From Thiotrichaceae bacterium (GTDB lineage Bacteria; Pseudomonadota; Gammaproteobacteria; Thiotrichales; Thiotrichaceae), in assembly GCA_027024625.1 (NCBI GenBank), contig JALVRY010000054.1, forward strand, positions 1-8,350: a stretch of DNA of 8,350 nt, given 5' to 3'. Each line of letters begins with the position of its first letter. Positions within the stretch are counted from its first letter, which is position 1. The notes beneath the pieces are model-generated. The model did not search any database, was not told the origin of the DNA, and was given only the letters and a program-made list of their open reading frames with translations. Position numbers and translations under genes: made by a program. Below are positions 1 to 6,463 of this stretch, one piece after another.

Positions 1-126
1 CAGCAACGCGAAAAGCGTTTTGGTGTAGAATTCCCCAATGATTATAAAGAACAAGCAAAACAATCACGTTTTTTAGCAGGACGTGGTTTTTTTAGTGATA
101 CCATACGCAGCATTTTTAATAATTAA
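1..126 (+). CDS. recX: Regulatory protein RecX, C-terminal end (partial)
   Basis: An open frame runs in from the left edge and ends at TAA (124-126), giving 41 residues that begin QQREKRFGVEFP and end in SDTIRSIFNN. The pattern of a basic stretch, then KRFG, then KQSRFLAGRGF followed by a short hydrophobic tail is typical of the last three-helix repeat of RecX. RecX binds RecA and modulates its filament assembly and recombinase activity in the cytoplasm. The position directly upstream of alaS agrees with the recA-recX-alaS order of many gammaproteobacteria. The start and most of the protein lie outside the window, so nothing can be said about integrity. Identification rests on motif style plus gene order. 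Confidence 0.85.
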   Translation, partial: QQREKRFGVEFPNDYKEQAKQSRFLAGRGFFSDTIRSIFNN

Positions 127-170
127 TTCATTAAATACCCGCAGTTAAAACAATACCTAGACACTTAAAC

Positions 171-2786
171 ATGAAAACCACAGCAGACCTACGCAAAAGC
201 TTTTTAGACTACTTTCAAAGCAAAGGACATGAAATTGTTTCCTCTAGCTCCTTGATTCCCGGAAATGATAAAACCTTATTATTCACCAACGCAGGTATGG
301 TGCAGTTTAAGGATGTTTTTTTAGGCGATGATAAACGCAGTTACACGCGAGCAAGCTCATCACAACGCTGTGTACGAGCAGGCGGAAAACACAATGACCT
401 AGAAAATGTTGGCTACACCGCTAGACATCACACCTTTTTTGAAATGCTGGGCAATTTCAGTTTTGGTGATTATTTCAAAGAAGATGCCATTAACTATGCG
501 TGGGAATATTTAACAGAGGTATTAAAACTACCTGCTGAAAAACTCTGGGTAACCGTCTATGAAGATGATGATGAAGCTGCTGACATTTGGTTAAACAAAG
601 TTGGTGTTGATGCCAATAAATTCACCCGTATTGGCGATAAACCCGGCAAAAAATACGAAAGTGATAACTTCTGGGCAATGGGCGACACTGGACCTTGTGG
701 ACCCTGCACCGAGATTTTCTATGATCATGGTGAACACATTTGGGGTGGACCTCCGGGAACAGCAGAAGAAGACGGTGACCGTTATATTGAGATCTGGAAC
801 TTAGTCTTTATGCAGTACAACCGTTCCAAAGACGGAACAATGGCTCCATTACCCAAACCTTCGGTTGATACAGGCATGGGGCTAGAACGCCTCGCTGCTA
901 TTATGCAAAATGGTCATAGCAATTATGATATAGACCTATTCCAAAATCTAATCAAGGCAACAGCAAAGGTCACTGGCTCGACTGACATGGAGAACGCTTC
1001 TCTAAAAGTTATTGCCGACCACATTCGTTCTTGCTCCTTCCTTATCGTCGATGGTGTTGTACCTTCTAACGAAGGGCGTGGCTATGTTTTACGCCGTATT
1101 ATCCGCCGTGCTGCCCGTCATGGGCATAAGTTAGGAGCAACGGGAGCTTTCTTCTATAAGTTGGTTAAGCCATTGGTGGATGAGATGGGTGAAGCCTATC
1201 CCGAACTGGCAAAAGCTCAAGCCAATGTTGAACAAATTTTAGAGAAAGAGGAAAAACGCTTTGCCGAAACACTCGGGCACGGCATGAAAATATTGGAAGA
1301 GGCGATTAGTCAATTAGAAGGCAAAACTATTGATGGCGAAACCGTTTTCAAACTTTACGATACTTACGGCTTCCCCGTTGACTTAACCGCAGATATTGCC
1401 CGTGAACGTGAATTAGAAATTGATCAAGCGGGTTTTGACACAGCAATGCAAGCCCAACGAGATAGAGCAAGAGCGGCTGGTAAATTTGATATTGATTACA
1501 CTAATAAATTAGATGTGAGCGGTGATACTGACTTTCAAGGCTATGATCATGCCGAATTCACCAGCAAAATTATCAGTTTATTCAAAAATGGCAAAGCAAG
1601 CGATTATTTACAAGCAGGTGATGAGGCTCAAATCATCCTAGAATCTACTCCCTTTTATGCTGAATCGGGTGGTCAAGTCGGGGATACAGGCAAATTGCAA
1701 TCAGCTAACGGTGTATTTATCGTCAATGATACCCAGAAGCAAGGCAATACTTTTGTGCATAATGGCGTAATGGAATCAGGCAAATTATCTGCCGATGATG
1801 AAGTCACGGCTATTATCGACCAAGATCGTCGTCAAAAAATTGTATTAAATCATTCTGCAACACACTTAATGCATGCTGCGTTGCGTCAGGTATTGGGTAA
1901 GCATGTCGAACAAAAAGGCTCTTTGGTTAATGAAAAACAACTGCGTTTTGATTTTTCCCACTTTGAGGCAGTAACAGCTGAACAAATCACAGAAGTTGAA
2001 ACCATTGTTAATGCACAAATACGTGCAAATAATGCCGCTGATATTGAAATTACCAATATGGAAAAAGCGGTAGAAAAAGGAGCAATGGCACTATTTGGCG
2101 AAAAATACGGTGATAATGTTCGTGTTGTGCAACTAGGCTTTTCTACCGAGCTTTGCGGTGGTGTGCATGTAAATCGCACTGGCGATATTGGGCTGTTTAA
2201 AATCACTTCAGAGGGTGGTGTTGCCGCAGGCGTTCGTCGAATTGAAGCAGTAACTGGCGAGACGGCGATCGAATACATTAAGCGTATGGAAAATCAACTT
2301 AGCCATATCGCCAATCAGCTAAAAAGTAGTAACAACGAAGTAGAAGAAAAACTAAACAATCTTTTGCAAAACCATAAAGCATTAGAAAAAGAATTAGAAA
2401 AACTAAAAGGAAAACTAGCATCACAGGCAGGTTCTAGCCTAGAATCGCAAGCCGTCGATATTGCGGGAATCAAGGTATTAGCAGCCAAACTAGAAGGTAT
2501 TGAAGCCAAAGCTTTACGCGATACAGCTGATCAACTCAAAAATAAACTGGGTGCAGCCGCTATTGTATTGGCAACGGTTAAAGGCGATAAAATCAGCTTA
2601 GTTGCAGGTGTCACTAAGGCAGAAACCAGCAAGATCAAAGCCGGTGATTTAGTCAACCATGTTGCTAGTCAAGTCGGCGGTAAAGGCGGTGGTCGCCCTG
2701 ACATGGCAATGGCTGGTGGTAGTGATGTTGCCGCACTGGATGCTGCATTGGCCTCTGTGCAAGCATGGATAGAAACGAAGGTTTAG
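171..2786 (+). CDS. alaS: Alanine--tRNA ligase (AlaRS)
   Basis: This 871-residue protein charges tRNA-Ala with alanine in an ATP-dependent reaction and hydrolyses mischarged Ser- and Gly-tRNA-Ala. Its length is close to the roughly 875 residues usual for bacterial AlaRS. Domains in order are a class II catalytic core (about 1-250, with [20 protein letters not shown] followed by the [18 protein letters not shown] segment), a tRNA-recognition region, an editing domain whose zinc ligands are visible as HSATH (H561, H565) and CGGVH (C662, H666), a coiled coil rich in E/K/L (about 705-750), and the C-Ala domain ending near GGKGGGRPD (836-844). All signature residues are present. The start at 171 gives the standard N-terminus ([15 protein letters not shown]); no good Shine-Dalgarno sequence is seen before it. 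It lies 44 bp after recX and 4 bp before lysC, so alaS-lysC is probably one transcript. Confidence 0.98.
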   Translation: MKTTADLRKSFLDYFQSKGHEIVSSSSLIPGNDKTLLFTNAGMVQFKDVFLGDDKRSYTRASSSQRCVRAGGKHNDLENVGYTARHHTFFEMLGNFSFGDYFKEDAINYAWEYLTEVLKLPAEKLWVTVYEDDDEAADIWLNKVGVDANKFTRIGDKPGKKYESDNFWAMGDTGPCGPCTEIFYDHGEHIWGGPPGTAEEDGDRYIEIWNLVFMQYNRSKDGTMAPLPKPSVDTGMGLERLAAIMQNGHSNYDIDLFQNLIKATAKVTGSTDMENASLKVIADHIRSCSFLIVDGVVPSNEGRGYVLRRIIRRAARHGHKLGATGAFFYKLVKPLVDEMGEAYPELAKAQANVEQILEKEEKRFAETLGHGMKILEEAISQLEGKTIDGETVFKLYDTYGFPVDLTADIARERELEIDQAGFDTAMQAQRDRARAAGKFDIDYTNKLDVSGDTDFQGYDHAEFTSKIISLFKNGKASDYLQAGDEAQIILESTPFYAESGGQVGDTGKLQSANGVFIVNDTQKQGNTFVHNGVMESGKLSADDEVTAIIDQDRRQKIVLNHSATHLMHAALRQVLGKHVEQKGSLVNEKQLRFDFSHFEAVTAEQITEVETIVNAQIRANNAADIEITNMEKAVEKGAMALFGEKYGDNVRVVQLGFSTELCGGVHVNRTGDIGLFKITSEGGVAAGVRRIEAVTGETAIEYIKRMENQLSHIANQLKSSNNEVEEKLNNLLQNHKALEKELEKLKGKLASQAGSSLESQAVDIAGIKVLAAKLEGIEAKALRDTADQLKNKLGAAAIVLATVKGDKISLVAGVTKAETSKIKAGDLVNHVASQVGGKGGGRPDMAMAGGSDVAALDAALASVQAWIETKV

Positions 2787-2790
2787 AACA

Positions 2791-4011
2791 ATGGCATTAA
2801 TAGTCCAAAAATATGGCGGTACATCCGTAGGATCGCCAGAACGTATCAAAGCAGTCGCAGAACGCGTAAAGCGTTGGAAAGACAAAGGCAATGATGTTGT
2901 GGTCGTTGTTTCAGCCATGTCAGGGGAAACAAACCGCTTAACTGCCCTAATGAATGATGTTAATCCAGAAGGCTCTTGTCGTGAAAAAGATGTGATTTTG
3001 GCAACAGGGGAACAAGTCACCATCGGCTTATTGAGCATGGCACTAACAGGAATGGACTGCCCTGCCATTTCATACACAGGCACTCAAGTAAAAATTTTAA
3101 CCGATAATGCTTATTCAAAAGCTAGAATCAAAGAGATTGATAGTAACCCTATTAATGAGGATCTAGCAGAAGGTAAAGTTGTTGTTGTTGCGGGTTTCCA
3201 AGGTGTTGATGATGACGGCAATATTACTACACTTGGGCGTGGTGGCTCGGATACCACCGCTGTTGCATTAGCCGTTGCTCTTGAAGCTGATGAGTGCCAA
3301 ATCTACACAGATGTGGATGGTGTTTATACAACTGATCCACGAGTTGTACCAGAGGCATCACACATCCCCAGCTTGGCTTTAGAAGAAATGTTAGAGATGG
3401 CGAGCCAAGGCTCTAAAGTATTGCAAATTAGAGCCGTTGAATTTGCCTATAAATACAATATGCCTATTCGTGTACTATCCAGTTTTGACGATGATGAGAA
3501 TGCAAAGAGTACCTTGGTGACTCGTGAGGAAGAAGTAATGGAAAAAGTAATGGTTCGTGGAGTTGCATTTAACCGTGATGAAGCTCAGTTAACAATCTCT
3601 GGCGTATCAGACCAACCGGGTGTCGCTGTTAAAATTTTAGGCCCCATTTCTGATGCAAATATCGAAGTCGATATGATTGTACAGAATATCGGTTCTGATG
3701 GCTCAACTGACTTTACTTTCACTGTGCATCGTAATGATTATGATCAAGCTAAAAAGATCTTGAATCAAACAGGTGCTGAATTAGGGGCAAGAAGTTGCTC
3801 TGGCGATGATCGCATTGCCAAAATCTCAATTGTTGGTGTTGGAATGCGTTCACATGCAGGTGTAGCTAGTGAAATGTTTAAAGCGCTTGCTGATGAAGGA
3901 ATAAATATCCGTATGATTTCAACTTCAGAAATTAAAGTATCTGTTGTCATTGACGAAAAGTATCTAGAGCTTGCAACTCGCACTCTGCACGATGCGTTTG
4001 ACATGGCATAA
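2791..4011 (+). CDS. lysC: Aspartate kinase, monofunctional with C-terminal ACT domains
   Basis: This 406-residue enzyme phosphorylates L-aspartate to 4-phospho-L-aspartate, the first step towards lysine, threonine, methionine and diaminopimelate. The N-terminal amino-acid kinase domain shows KYGGTSVG (7-14) and the glycine-rich GRGGSDTTA (149-157). The C-terminal part (about 265-406) carries two ACT domains, usually the site of feedback control by lysine and/or threonine. No homoserine dehydrogenase domain is fused. Start choice is supported by GAAGG at 2777-2781, nine bases before ATG and inside the end of alaS, which suggests translational coupling. The alaS-lysC-csrA order is common in pseudomonads and related groups. 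An internal ATG at M250 with its own purine-rich sequence may yield a separate regulatory subunit (see its own entry). Confidence 0.97.
   Translation: MALIVQKYGGTSVGSPERIKAVAERVKRWKDKGNDVVVVVSAMSGETNRLTALMNDVNPEGSCREKDVILATGEQVTIGLLSMALTGMDCPAISYTGTQVKILTDNAYSKARIKEIDSNPINEDLAEGKVVVVAGFQGVDDDGNITTLGRGGSDTTAVALAVALEADECQIYTDVDGVYTTDPRVVPEASHIPSLALEEMLEMASQGSKVLQIRAVEFAYKYNMPIRVLSSFDDDENAKSTLVTREEEVMEKVMVRGVAFNRDEAQLTISGVSDQPGVAVKILGPISDANIEVDMIVQNIGSDGSTDFTFTVHRNDYDQAKKILNQTGAELGARSCSGDDRIAKISIVGVGMRSHAGVASEMFKALADEGINIRMISTSEIKVSVVIDEKYLELATRTLHDAFDMA
3526..3540 (+). promoter_or_regulatory. Possible internal ribosome binding site and start (M250) for an aspartokinase beta subunit
   Basis: GAGGA at 3526-3530 lies seven bases before an in-frame ATG (3538-3540, codon 250 of lysC). 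Translation from there would give a 157-residue protein starting MEKVMVRGVAF and holding just the two ACT domains. Alpha2-beta2 aspartokinases made from an internal in-frame start at this same place are known in Bacillus and Corynebacterium and have been described in pseudomonads. The purine-rich stretch also simply encodes TREEEVM, so it could be incidental. Confidence 0.35.
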
Positions 4012-4206
4012 AGCATTCATTAGTGGCATAAGTGATACATGACTCTCTAATCCTAAAGAAAAATACTGTAAATATCATAAATTCAATAAAATAAACCTCA
4101 TTATTGAAGTGATTTAATGTTATTTCTGCTACAAGAACGATTTTTTCGTTGGAAAAAAACAACAAAATAAGGGTAAATTAAGTTTAAGTTCAGCAAAACT
4201 ATGAGA
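4012..4206. other. Upstream part of the lysC-csrA intergenic region, no gene seen
   Basis: This is the first part of a 310-bp gap. It is AT-rich and holds no convincing ORF or RNA gene. A short dyad (AACGA 4136-4140 / TCGTT 4146-4150 around a T-run) does not have the shape of an intrinsic terminator for lysC, because it is followed by A-rich sequence. I see no clear terminator after lysC, so read-through into csrA is possible. Confidence 0.5.
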
Positions 4207-4234
4207 TTGTCTTATGCAGACTTAGCTGTACACT
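4207..4234 (+). promoter_or_regulatory. Candidate sigma-70 promoter of csrA
   Basis: TTGTCT (4207-4212) and TACACT (4229-4234) are separated by 16 bp, each matching four of six consensus bases. Transcription would begin near 4241 and give an 80-nt leader carrying the GGA motifs described separately. The match is only moderate, and csrA genes often have several promoters including sigma-S types that I cannot exclude here. Confidence 0.35.
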
Positions 4235-4268
4235 AATTGCTCACAACGCTGTACGGTAGTACTAGTCG

Positions 4269-4313
4269 AAGGATGACGTGAGCCAGTGCAGATATTACGA
4301 AATAATAGGGAGG
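4269..4313 (+). promoter_or_regulatory. csrA leader: two GGA motifs, one in the Shine-Dalgarno sequence
   Basis: AAGGATG at 4269-4275 equals the ARGGAUG core of the CsrA RNA-binding consensus. A second GGA (4309-4311) lies inside the strong Shine-Dalgarno sequence AGGGAGG (4307-4313), eight bases before the csrA ATG. A pair of sites with one covering the ribosome binding site is the arrangement through which CsrA represses its own translation in Escherichia coli. Direct autoregulation here is inferred from that parallel. Confidence 0.5.
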
Positions 4314-4321
4314 TTTTCGGC

Positions 4322-4522
4322 ATGTTAATTCTGACGAGAAGAGTAGGAGAGACATTAATGATAGGCGACGATGTTAGTGTCACCGTGCTAGGCGTAAAGG
4401 GTAATCAAGTACGTATTGGTATAAACGCACCTAGAGATGTCGCTGTTCACCGCGAAGAAATTTACGAAAGAATCCAAAGCGAAGTCCCCGAACTTTCTGA
4501 AACAGAAGAAAGTGTAAATTAG
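4322..4522 (+). CDS. csrA: Carbon storage regulator CsrA (RsmA)
   Basis: This 66-residue dimeric RNA-binding protein binds GGA motifs in mRNA leaders and controls translation and stability of genes for carbon storage, motility and biofilm formation. The sequence begins [18 protein letters not shown] and contains [20 protein letters not shown]. The two key RNA-binding residues, L4 and R44, are both present. The tail ([11 protein letters not shown]) is acidic and variable, as in other family members. The start at 4322 is fixed by the universal ML(I)LTRR N-terminus and by AGGGAGG eight bases upstream; an in-frame ATG at 4286 would add 12 unrelated residues and read through the ribosome binding site. 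It sits between lysC and tRNA-Ser, its usual gammaproteobacterial place. Confidence 0.97.
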   Translation: MLILTRRVGETLMIGDDVSVTVLGVKGNQVRIGINAPRDVAVHREEIYERIQSEVPELSETEESVN

Positions 4523-4525
4523 GGC

Positions 4526-4554
4526 TTTACCTCACTCAAGTTCATAGGTATTCT
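4526..4554 (+). promoter_or_regulatory. Candidate promoter for tRNA-Ser
   Basis: TTTACC (4526-4531) and TATTCT (4549-4554) are spaced 17 bp apart, each with four of six consensus bases, and would start RNA near 4561, about 12 nt before the mature tRNA. The gene could equally be transcribed from the csrA promoter and processed, since no terminator is visible after csrA. Confidence 0.3.
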
Positions 4555-4572
4555 TACCGCCTCATTATTCAT

Positions 4573-4664
4573 GGAGAAGTGGCCGAGAGGCTGAAGGCGC
4601 TCCCCTGCTAAGGGAGTATGGGCTTTATCTCCCATCGAGGGTTCGAATCCCTCCTTCTCCGCCA
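4573..4664 (+). tRNA. tRNA-Ser, anticodon GCU
   Basis: The acceptor stem GGAGAAG (4573-4579) pairs with CTTCTCC (4654-4660), followed by discriminator G and encoded CCA (4662-4664). The anticodon stem CTCCC/GGGAG encloses CTGCTAA, giving anticodon GCT at 4607-4609, which reads AGC and AGU. The long variable arm and 92-nt length are those of a class II serine tRNA. GTTCGAATC marks the T loop. Confidence 0.98.
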
Positions 4665-4680
4665 TTATTAAATAATGATA

Positions 4681-4716
4681 ATTTCACTTGACCAATGACA
4701 GTGAAATCAGGACAAT
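4681..4716 (+). promoter_or_regulatory. Candidate tRNA-Arg promoter with an overlapping 8-bp dyad
   Basis: TTGACC (4688-4693), a 17-bp spacer and GACAAT (4711-4716) form a good sigma-70 promoter with start near 4723, about seven bases before the tRNA. The dyad ATTTCACT (4681-4688) / AGTGAAAT (4700-4707) overlaps the -35 box and spacer. It could be a protein site or a hairpin in RNA running through from tRNA-Ser; the sequence does not decide between them. Confidence 0.5.
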
Positions 4717-4729
4717 GCACGTCCACTCC

Positions 4730-4806
4730 GCGCTGGTAGCTCAGTTGGATAGAGTATCTGGCTACGAACCAGAGGGTCGGGGGTTCGAATCCTCCCCAGC
4801 GCGCCA
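4730..4806 (+). tRNA. tRNA-Arg, anticodon ACG
   Basis: The acceptor stem GCGCTGG (4730-4736) pairs with CCAGCGC (4796-4802), followed by G and encoded CCA (4804-4806). The D arm (AGCTCAGTTGGATAGAG), the anticodon stem TCTGG/CCAGA with anticodon ACG at 4764-4766, and the T arm GGGGGTTCGAATCCTCCCC are all regular. At 77 nt this is the standard Arg isoacceptor whose A34 is normally deaminated to inosine to read CGU, CGC and CGA. Confidence 0.98.
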
Positions 4807-4814
4807 TATTTTAG

Positions 4815-4849
4815 AAGGCTTTCAATGTTTTTCGTTGAAAGCCTTTTTT
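4815..4849 (+). terminator. Intrinsic terminator after tRNA-Arg
   Basis: AAGGCTTTCAA (4815-4825) pairs perfectly with TTGAAAGCCTT (4835-4845) around a 9-nt loop, and the descending arm runs into six Ts (4844-4849). It starts nine bases after the tRNA. It marks the right edge of the conserved block. Confidence 0.92.
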
Positions 4850-5160
4850 GGTAATAGGTTAAAGCGGTGTTTTGGAAACTTTCTCTAAAATATCAGGATG
4901 CCATATTATCAAATAATTAACTGCCTAAATGTGCCAGCACAGAAATAGTTAAAGCAAAAAAGAGCACAAGAGGGACACAACGGCATCGTTGTAAAAGACA
5001 GGTTGTTCAATGAAAACCTTTATACTTGCATACCAGCATAGAGCCTATGAATTTTGTATAAAAAAGGTAAGCGTCTAGCCAACCTCTGCCAATTCCATCA
5101 ATTTACTCCATTTTTGTATTCCGAATGAACACAGCGTACCACAGGATAACAATGTATTAG
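4850..5160. other. Intergenic stretch without a recognisable gene
   Basis: No convincing reading frame or RNA gene is seen in these roughly 310 bases between the tRNA terminator and the first accessory repeat. Only small structures are visible: ACAACG/CGTTGT around GCAT (4977-4992), and a loose inverted pair of ACCTTTATAC-like sequence near 5015-5068. It may be remnant DNA between the core and accessory parts. Confidence 0.5.
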
Positions 5161-5177
5161 AAAAAGACCCCGTTCTT
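5161..5177. repeat. Degenerate copy of the CAAGACCTG-CCCCGTTCTT repeat
   Basis: AAAAAGACCCCGTTCTT matches the other four copies in the window but lacks the CTGM segment between AAGAC and CCCCG. It has the same orientation as the others and lies 17 bp beyond the stop of the minus-strand Uma2 remnant. Confidence 0.55.
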
Positions 5178-5194
5178 TCTCCATTCATTTAGAT

Positions 5195-5431
5195 TTAAAC
5201 CATTAAAGGGAAGCTAGGTGCAAGATTTGAGCTCTCAAGCTCACCCTCTTTAGAGAAAAACCTCAGATTACCAAAGCTATCACAAATCCAAAACTCAAGA
5301 GCACCTTCCTCAAAATACAATGCTTTTTTTCTCATTATTTCATTCTTTATATTACTGAAAGACAGCACTTCAACACAAATATCTGGGGCAGGGCGATCGC
5401 ATTGAATTTCTCTTGACTTTATAAATACCAA
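5195..5431 (-). pseudogene. Uma2 family (DUF820) endonuclease, 5'-truncated remnant
   Basis: The frame encodes about 78 residues ending PSFPLMV and corresponds to the C-terminal half of a Uma2-family protein of the PD-(D/E)XK nuclease superfamily. Visible family motifs are APDICVEVLSFSN (residues 15-27; the catalytic Glu is E21), a basic RKKALYFEEGALEFWI block (34-49), and a normal C-terminus. The N-terminal half, including the catalytic Asp of the P-D motif, is missing: an in-frame TAG lies at 5438-5440 and no Uma2 N-terminus is found upstream. The only initiator is a TTG at 5431. The usual SPSN is SFSN here. Alignment by eye with the Uma2 gene at 6464-6925 holds back to the FI(K/N) residues near the start. 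It is probably a non-functional fragment on the opposite strand to the neighbouring toxin-antitoxin genes. Confidence 0.75.
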
Positions 5432-5552
5432 TAAAATCTAGTACTTAAAATTTATTGATTTTTAAATTCAAGCTAGCTTATAGAAAGTTGCTATTTTCTA
5501 TAATTCTAAGTGTTTGATATTAAATAACTTAAAATTCAATGCGATTGCCCTG
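5389..5552. repeat. 21-bp inverted repeat flanking an AT-rich segment
   Basis: Positions 5389-5409 and 5532-5552 are reverse complements over 21 bp with one mismatch (shared core ATTCAATGCGATYGCCCTG). They enclose 122 bp of very AT-rich sequence. The left copy lies inside the coding part of the Uma2 remnant (the EIQCDRPA codons), the right copy outside it. This could be a small inserted element or an inverted duplication linked to loss of the gene's 5' half. Confidence 0.65.
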
Positions 5553-5575
5553 ATGGAGGGGGCAATCAGGGCAAT
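5544..5575. repeat. Hairpin ATTGCCCTGAT / ATCAGGGCAAT
   Basis: An 11-bp perfect stem (5544-5554 with 5565-5575) has a 10-nt purine-rich loop (GGAGGGGGCA). Its left arm overlaps the right copy of the 21-bp inverted repeat, so the unit CAGGGCRAT occurs three times between 5389 and 5575. No T-run follows on either strand, so it is probably not an intrinsic terminator. Confidence 0.6.
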
Positions 5576-5616
5576 GCAGCCATATTCTCTTGGCATTATT
5601 TGTTAGTCAATTTTAA

Positions 5617-5645
5617 TTGCAACTCCAATCTTACATCACTACAAT
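5617..5645 (+). promoter_or_regulatory. Candidate promoter of the antitoxin-toxin operon
   Basis: TTGCAA (5617-5622) and TACAAT (5640-5645) are separated by 17 bp, with four and five consensus matches. Transcription would begin near 5652, giving a leader of about 24 nt with AGGA (5662-5665) ten bases before the antitoxin ATG. Confidence 0.55.
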
Positions 5646-5655
5646 AGTTACATCA
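5631..5655 (+). promoter_or_regulatory. Direct repeat TTACATCA, candidate antitoxin operator
   Basis: TTACATCA occurs at 5631-5638 and again at 5648-5655, 17 bp apart, bracketing the -10 box. Ribbon-helix-helix antitoxins usually bind short repeated boxes over their own promoter, so this is a reasonable operator. The link is inferred. Confidence 0.45.
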
Positions 5656-5675
5656 TATTATAGGATCTCAGGCTC

Positions 5676-5933
5676 ATGCATAGAACGCAGATTTCTCTTG
5701 AAGAAAGGCAATATAATAATTTACGCCATTACGCACAAAATAAAAAACTCAGTATCTCAGCTGTTATTAGAGATTTATTAGATAAGCATGTGCCTGATTT
5801 ACAGTGTAAAGATATGAAAGCTAGCCCTCTTCATCAGATCAAAGGTATTGTTGCTGGCAAGGGAGAATTTAGAGGCAAGGAGCACAATAAAGCGCTCTAT
5901 ACACATGAAAGTCATTGGAATGAAAAGCAATAA
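5676..5933 (+). CDS. Ribbon-helix-helix antitoxin of a type II toxin-antitoxin pair
   Basis: This 85-residue protein has an N-terminal ribbon-helix-helix fold: a short strand HRTQISL (2-8), a first helix from EERQYNNLRHYAQN (9-22), a turn KKLS, and a second helix ISAVIRDLLDKHV (27-39). This is the DNA-binding and dimerising part of CopG/VapB-like antitoxins. The rest (40-85) is basic and probably unstructured until it wraps the toxin; KGIVAGKGEF resembles the linker seen in antitoxins paired with PIN toxins. Its stop overlaps the toxin start by one base (TAATG at 5931-5935), so the two are translationally coupled. It probably neutralises the PIN toxin and represses the operon through the upstream boxes. 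It lies on the + strand between minus-strand Uma2 genes, so it is a separate transcription unit. Confidence 0.85.
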   Translation: MHRTQISLEERQYNNLRHYAQNKKLSISAVIRDLLDKHVPDLQCKDMKASPLHQIKGIVAGKGEFRGKEHNKALYTHESHWNEKQ

Positions 5934-6337
5934 TGAAGAGCGTTTTAGTAGATACGGGAGCATGGTATGCCTATATTGACAAAGATGATCCCGATCATCA
6001 TTCGGTATCAGAAATATTGGAAAATCATTTTCCGTTTTTGCTCACAACGGACTTTATTGTTGATGAAACACTGACTTTACTCCGTTATCGTCATGGACGC
6101 ACTTCATCTGTAAAATTTGGGGAGCTAGTTTTTTCAGGCAACTTAGCTAGCCTAGAGTATGTGAAAAAATCTGATCAGAAAAAAGCATGGAAGTTATTTT
6201 TGAAATACCACGATCATTGCTTTAGCTTTACAGATTGTATAAGTTTTGTATTGATGGAGCGTCTAAAAATTCAAACTGCAGTAGCTATTGATAGTGATTT
6301 TCGTTCATATGGCTTACATTGTTTACCGACGGTTTAA
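5933..6337 (+). CDS. PIN-domain ribonuclease toxin (VapC-like)
   Basis: This 134-residue protein spans one PIN domain, the metal-dependent RNase fold of VapC toxins, which typically cleave tRNA or rRNA and stop translation. Acidic active-site residues are visible in order: D7 in VLVDTGAW, E45 in IVDETLTLL, D101 in FSFTDCISF, and D120/D122 in AIDSDF. Length and residue spacing are normal, so it looks functional. It begins at the ATG overlapping the antitoxin stop; GGA about 13 bases upstream lies in the antitoxin coding sequence. The protein reads full-length to GLHCLPTV. No terminator is seen after the stop, only the repeat starting at 6368. The cellular RNA target cannot be read from the sequence. 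Confidence 0.9.
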   Translation: MKSVLVDTGAWYAYIDKDDPDHHSVSEILENHFPFLLTTDFIVDETLTLLRYRHGRTSSVKFGELVFSGNLASLEYVKKSDQKKAWKLFLKYHDHCFSFTDCISFVLMERLKIQTAVAIDSDFRSYGLHCLPTV

Positions 6338-6367
6338 CAGTTTATCTACAGCAATGATGACATTTAT

Positions 6368-6421
6368 AAAAAGCGTTAAAACAAGACCTGCCCCCGTTCT
6401 TTTGGGTCATCCCGTTCTTTT
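6368..6421. repeat. CAAGACCTG repeat, long copy plus a half copy
   Basis: The motif CAAGACCTGCCCCCGTTCTT (6383-6402) is preceded by AAAAAGCGTTAAAA; the 23 bases at 6368-6390 are identical to 7812-7834. A further half copy, CCCGTTCTTTT (6411-6421), follows a GGGTCAT spacer. The repeat lies between the convergent PIN toxin gene and the Uma2 gene at 6464-6925. Confidence 0.8.
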
Positions 6422-6434
6422 ATTTGTTACCTAT

Positions 6435-6454
6435 ATTGAAGTCACGGATTCAGG
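6435..6454. repeat. Solo end of the palindromic element
   Basis: ATTGAAGTCACGGATTCAGG at 6435-6454 is identical to 7754-7773 and its 18-bp core TGAAGTCACGGATTCAGG is the reverse complement of 7612-7629. Here the rest of the palindrome is absent. It ends nine bases from the stop codon of the middle Uma2 gene, whose C-terminus looks slightly shortened. Confidence 0.8.
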
Positions 6455-6463
6455 CTTATTAAG

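Noticed and set aside
601..804. Plus-strand overlapping frame inside alaS
   Set aside because: It has no family resemblance and overlaps strongly conserved AlaRS coding sequence.
1886..2509. Two minus-strand frames within alaS (1886-2278 and 2315-2509)
   Set aside because: They are low-complexity Ser/Thr/Phe-rich antisense shadows of AlaRS codons with no ribosome binding site.
2649..3083. Minus-strand frame across the alaS-lysC junction
   Set aside because: It is antisense to two conserved genes and has no recognisable motif.
4136..4150. Terminator for lysC (AACGA/TCGTT dyad)
   Set aside because: The stem is five bp, the T-run is in the loop and the following sequence is A-rich, so it lacks terminator form.
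3765..4165. Minus-strand frames over the lysC 3' end and the following gap (3765-4016 and 3947-4165)
   Set aside because: They are shadows of lysC extended into AT-rich DNA, without protein-like conservation or ribosome binding sites.
4286..4321. Longer csrA start adding 12 residues
   Set aside because: The extension is unlike any CsrA N-terminus and covers the AGGGAGG ribosome binding site of the true start.
4625..4807. Minus-strand frame with GEGGIRTLDGR and GGFEPPTLW sequences
   Set aside because: It is antisense to the two tRNA genes; these strings are well-known artefacts of translating tRNA-Ser and tRNA-Arg backwards.
4688..4888. Plus-strand frame containing ALVAQLDRVSGYEPEG
   Set aside because: It is a translation of the tRNA-Arg gene and its terminator, a common false protein.
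5393..5400. GCGATCGC octamer, the cyanobacterial HIP1 palindrome
   Set aside because: I noticed only a single occurrence, which is no evidence of cyanobacterial origin; the core gene order is gammaproteobacterial.
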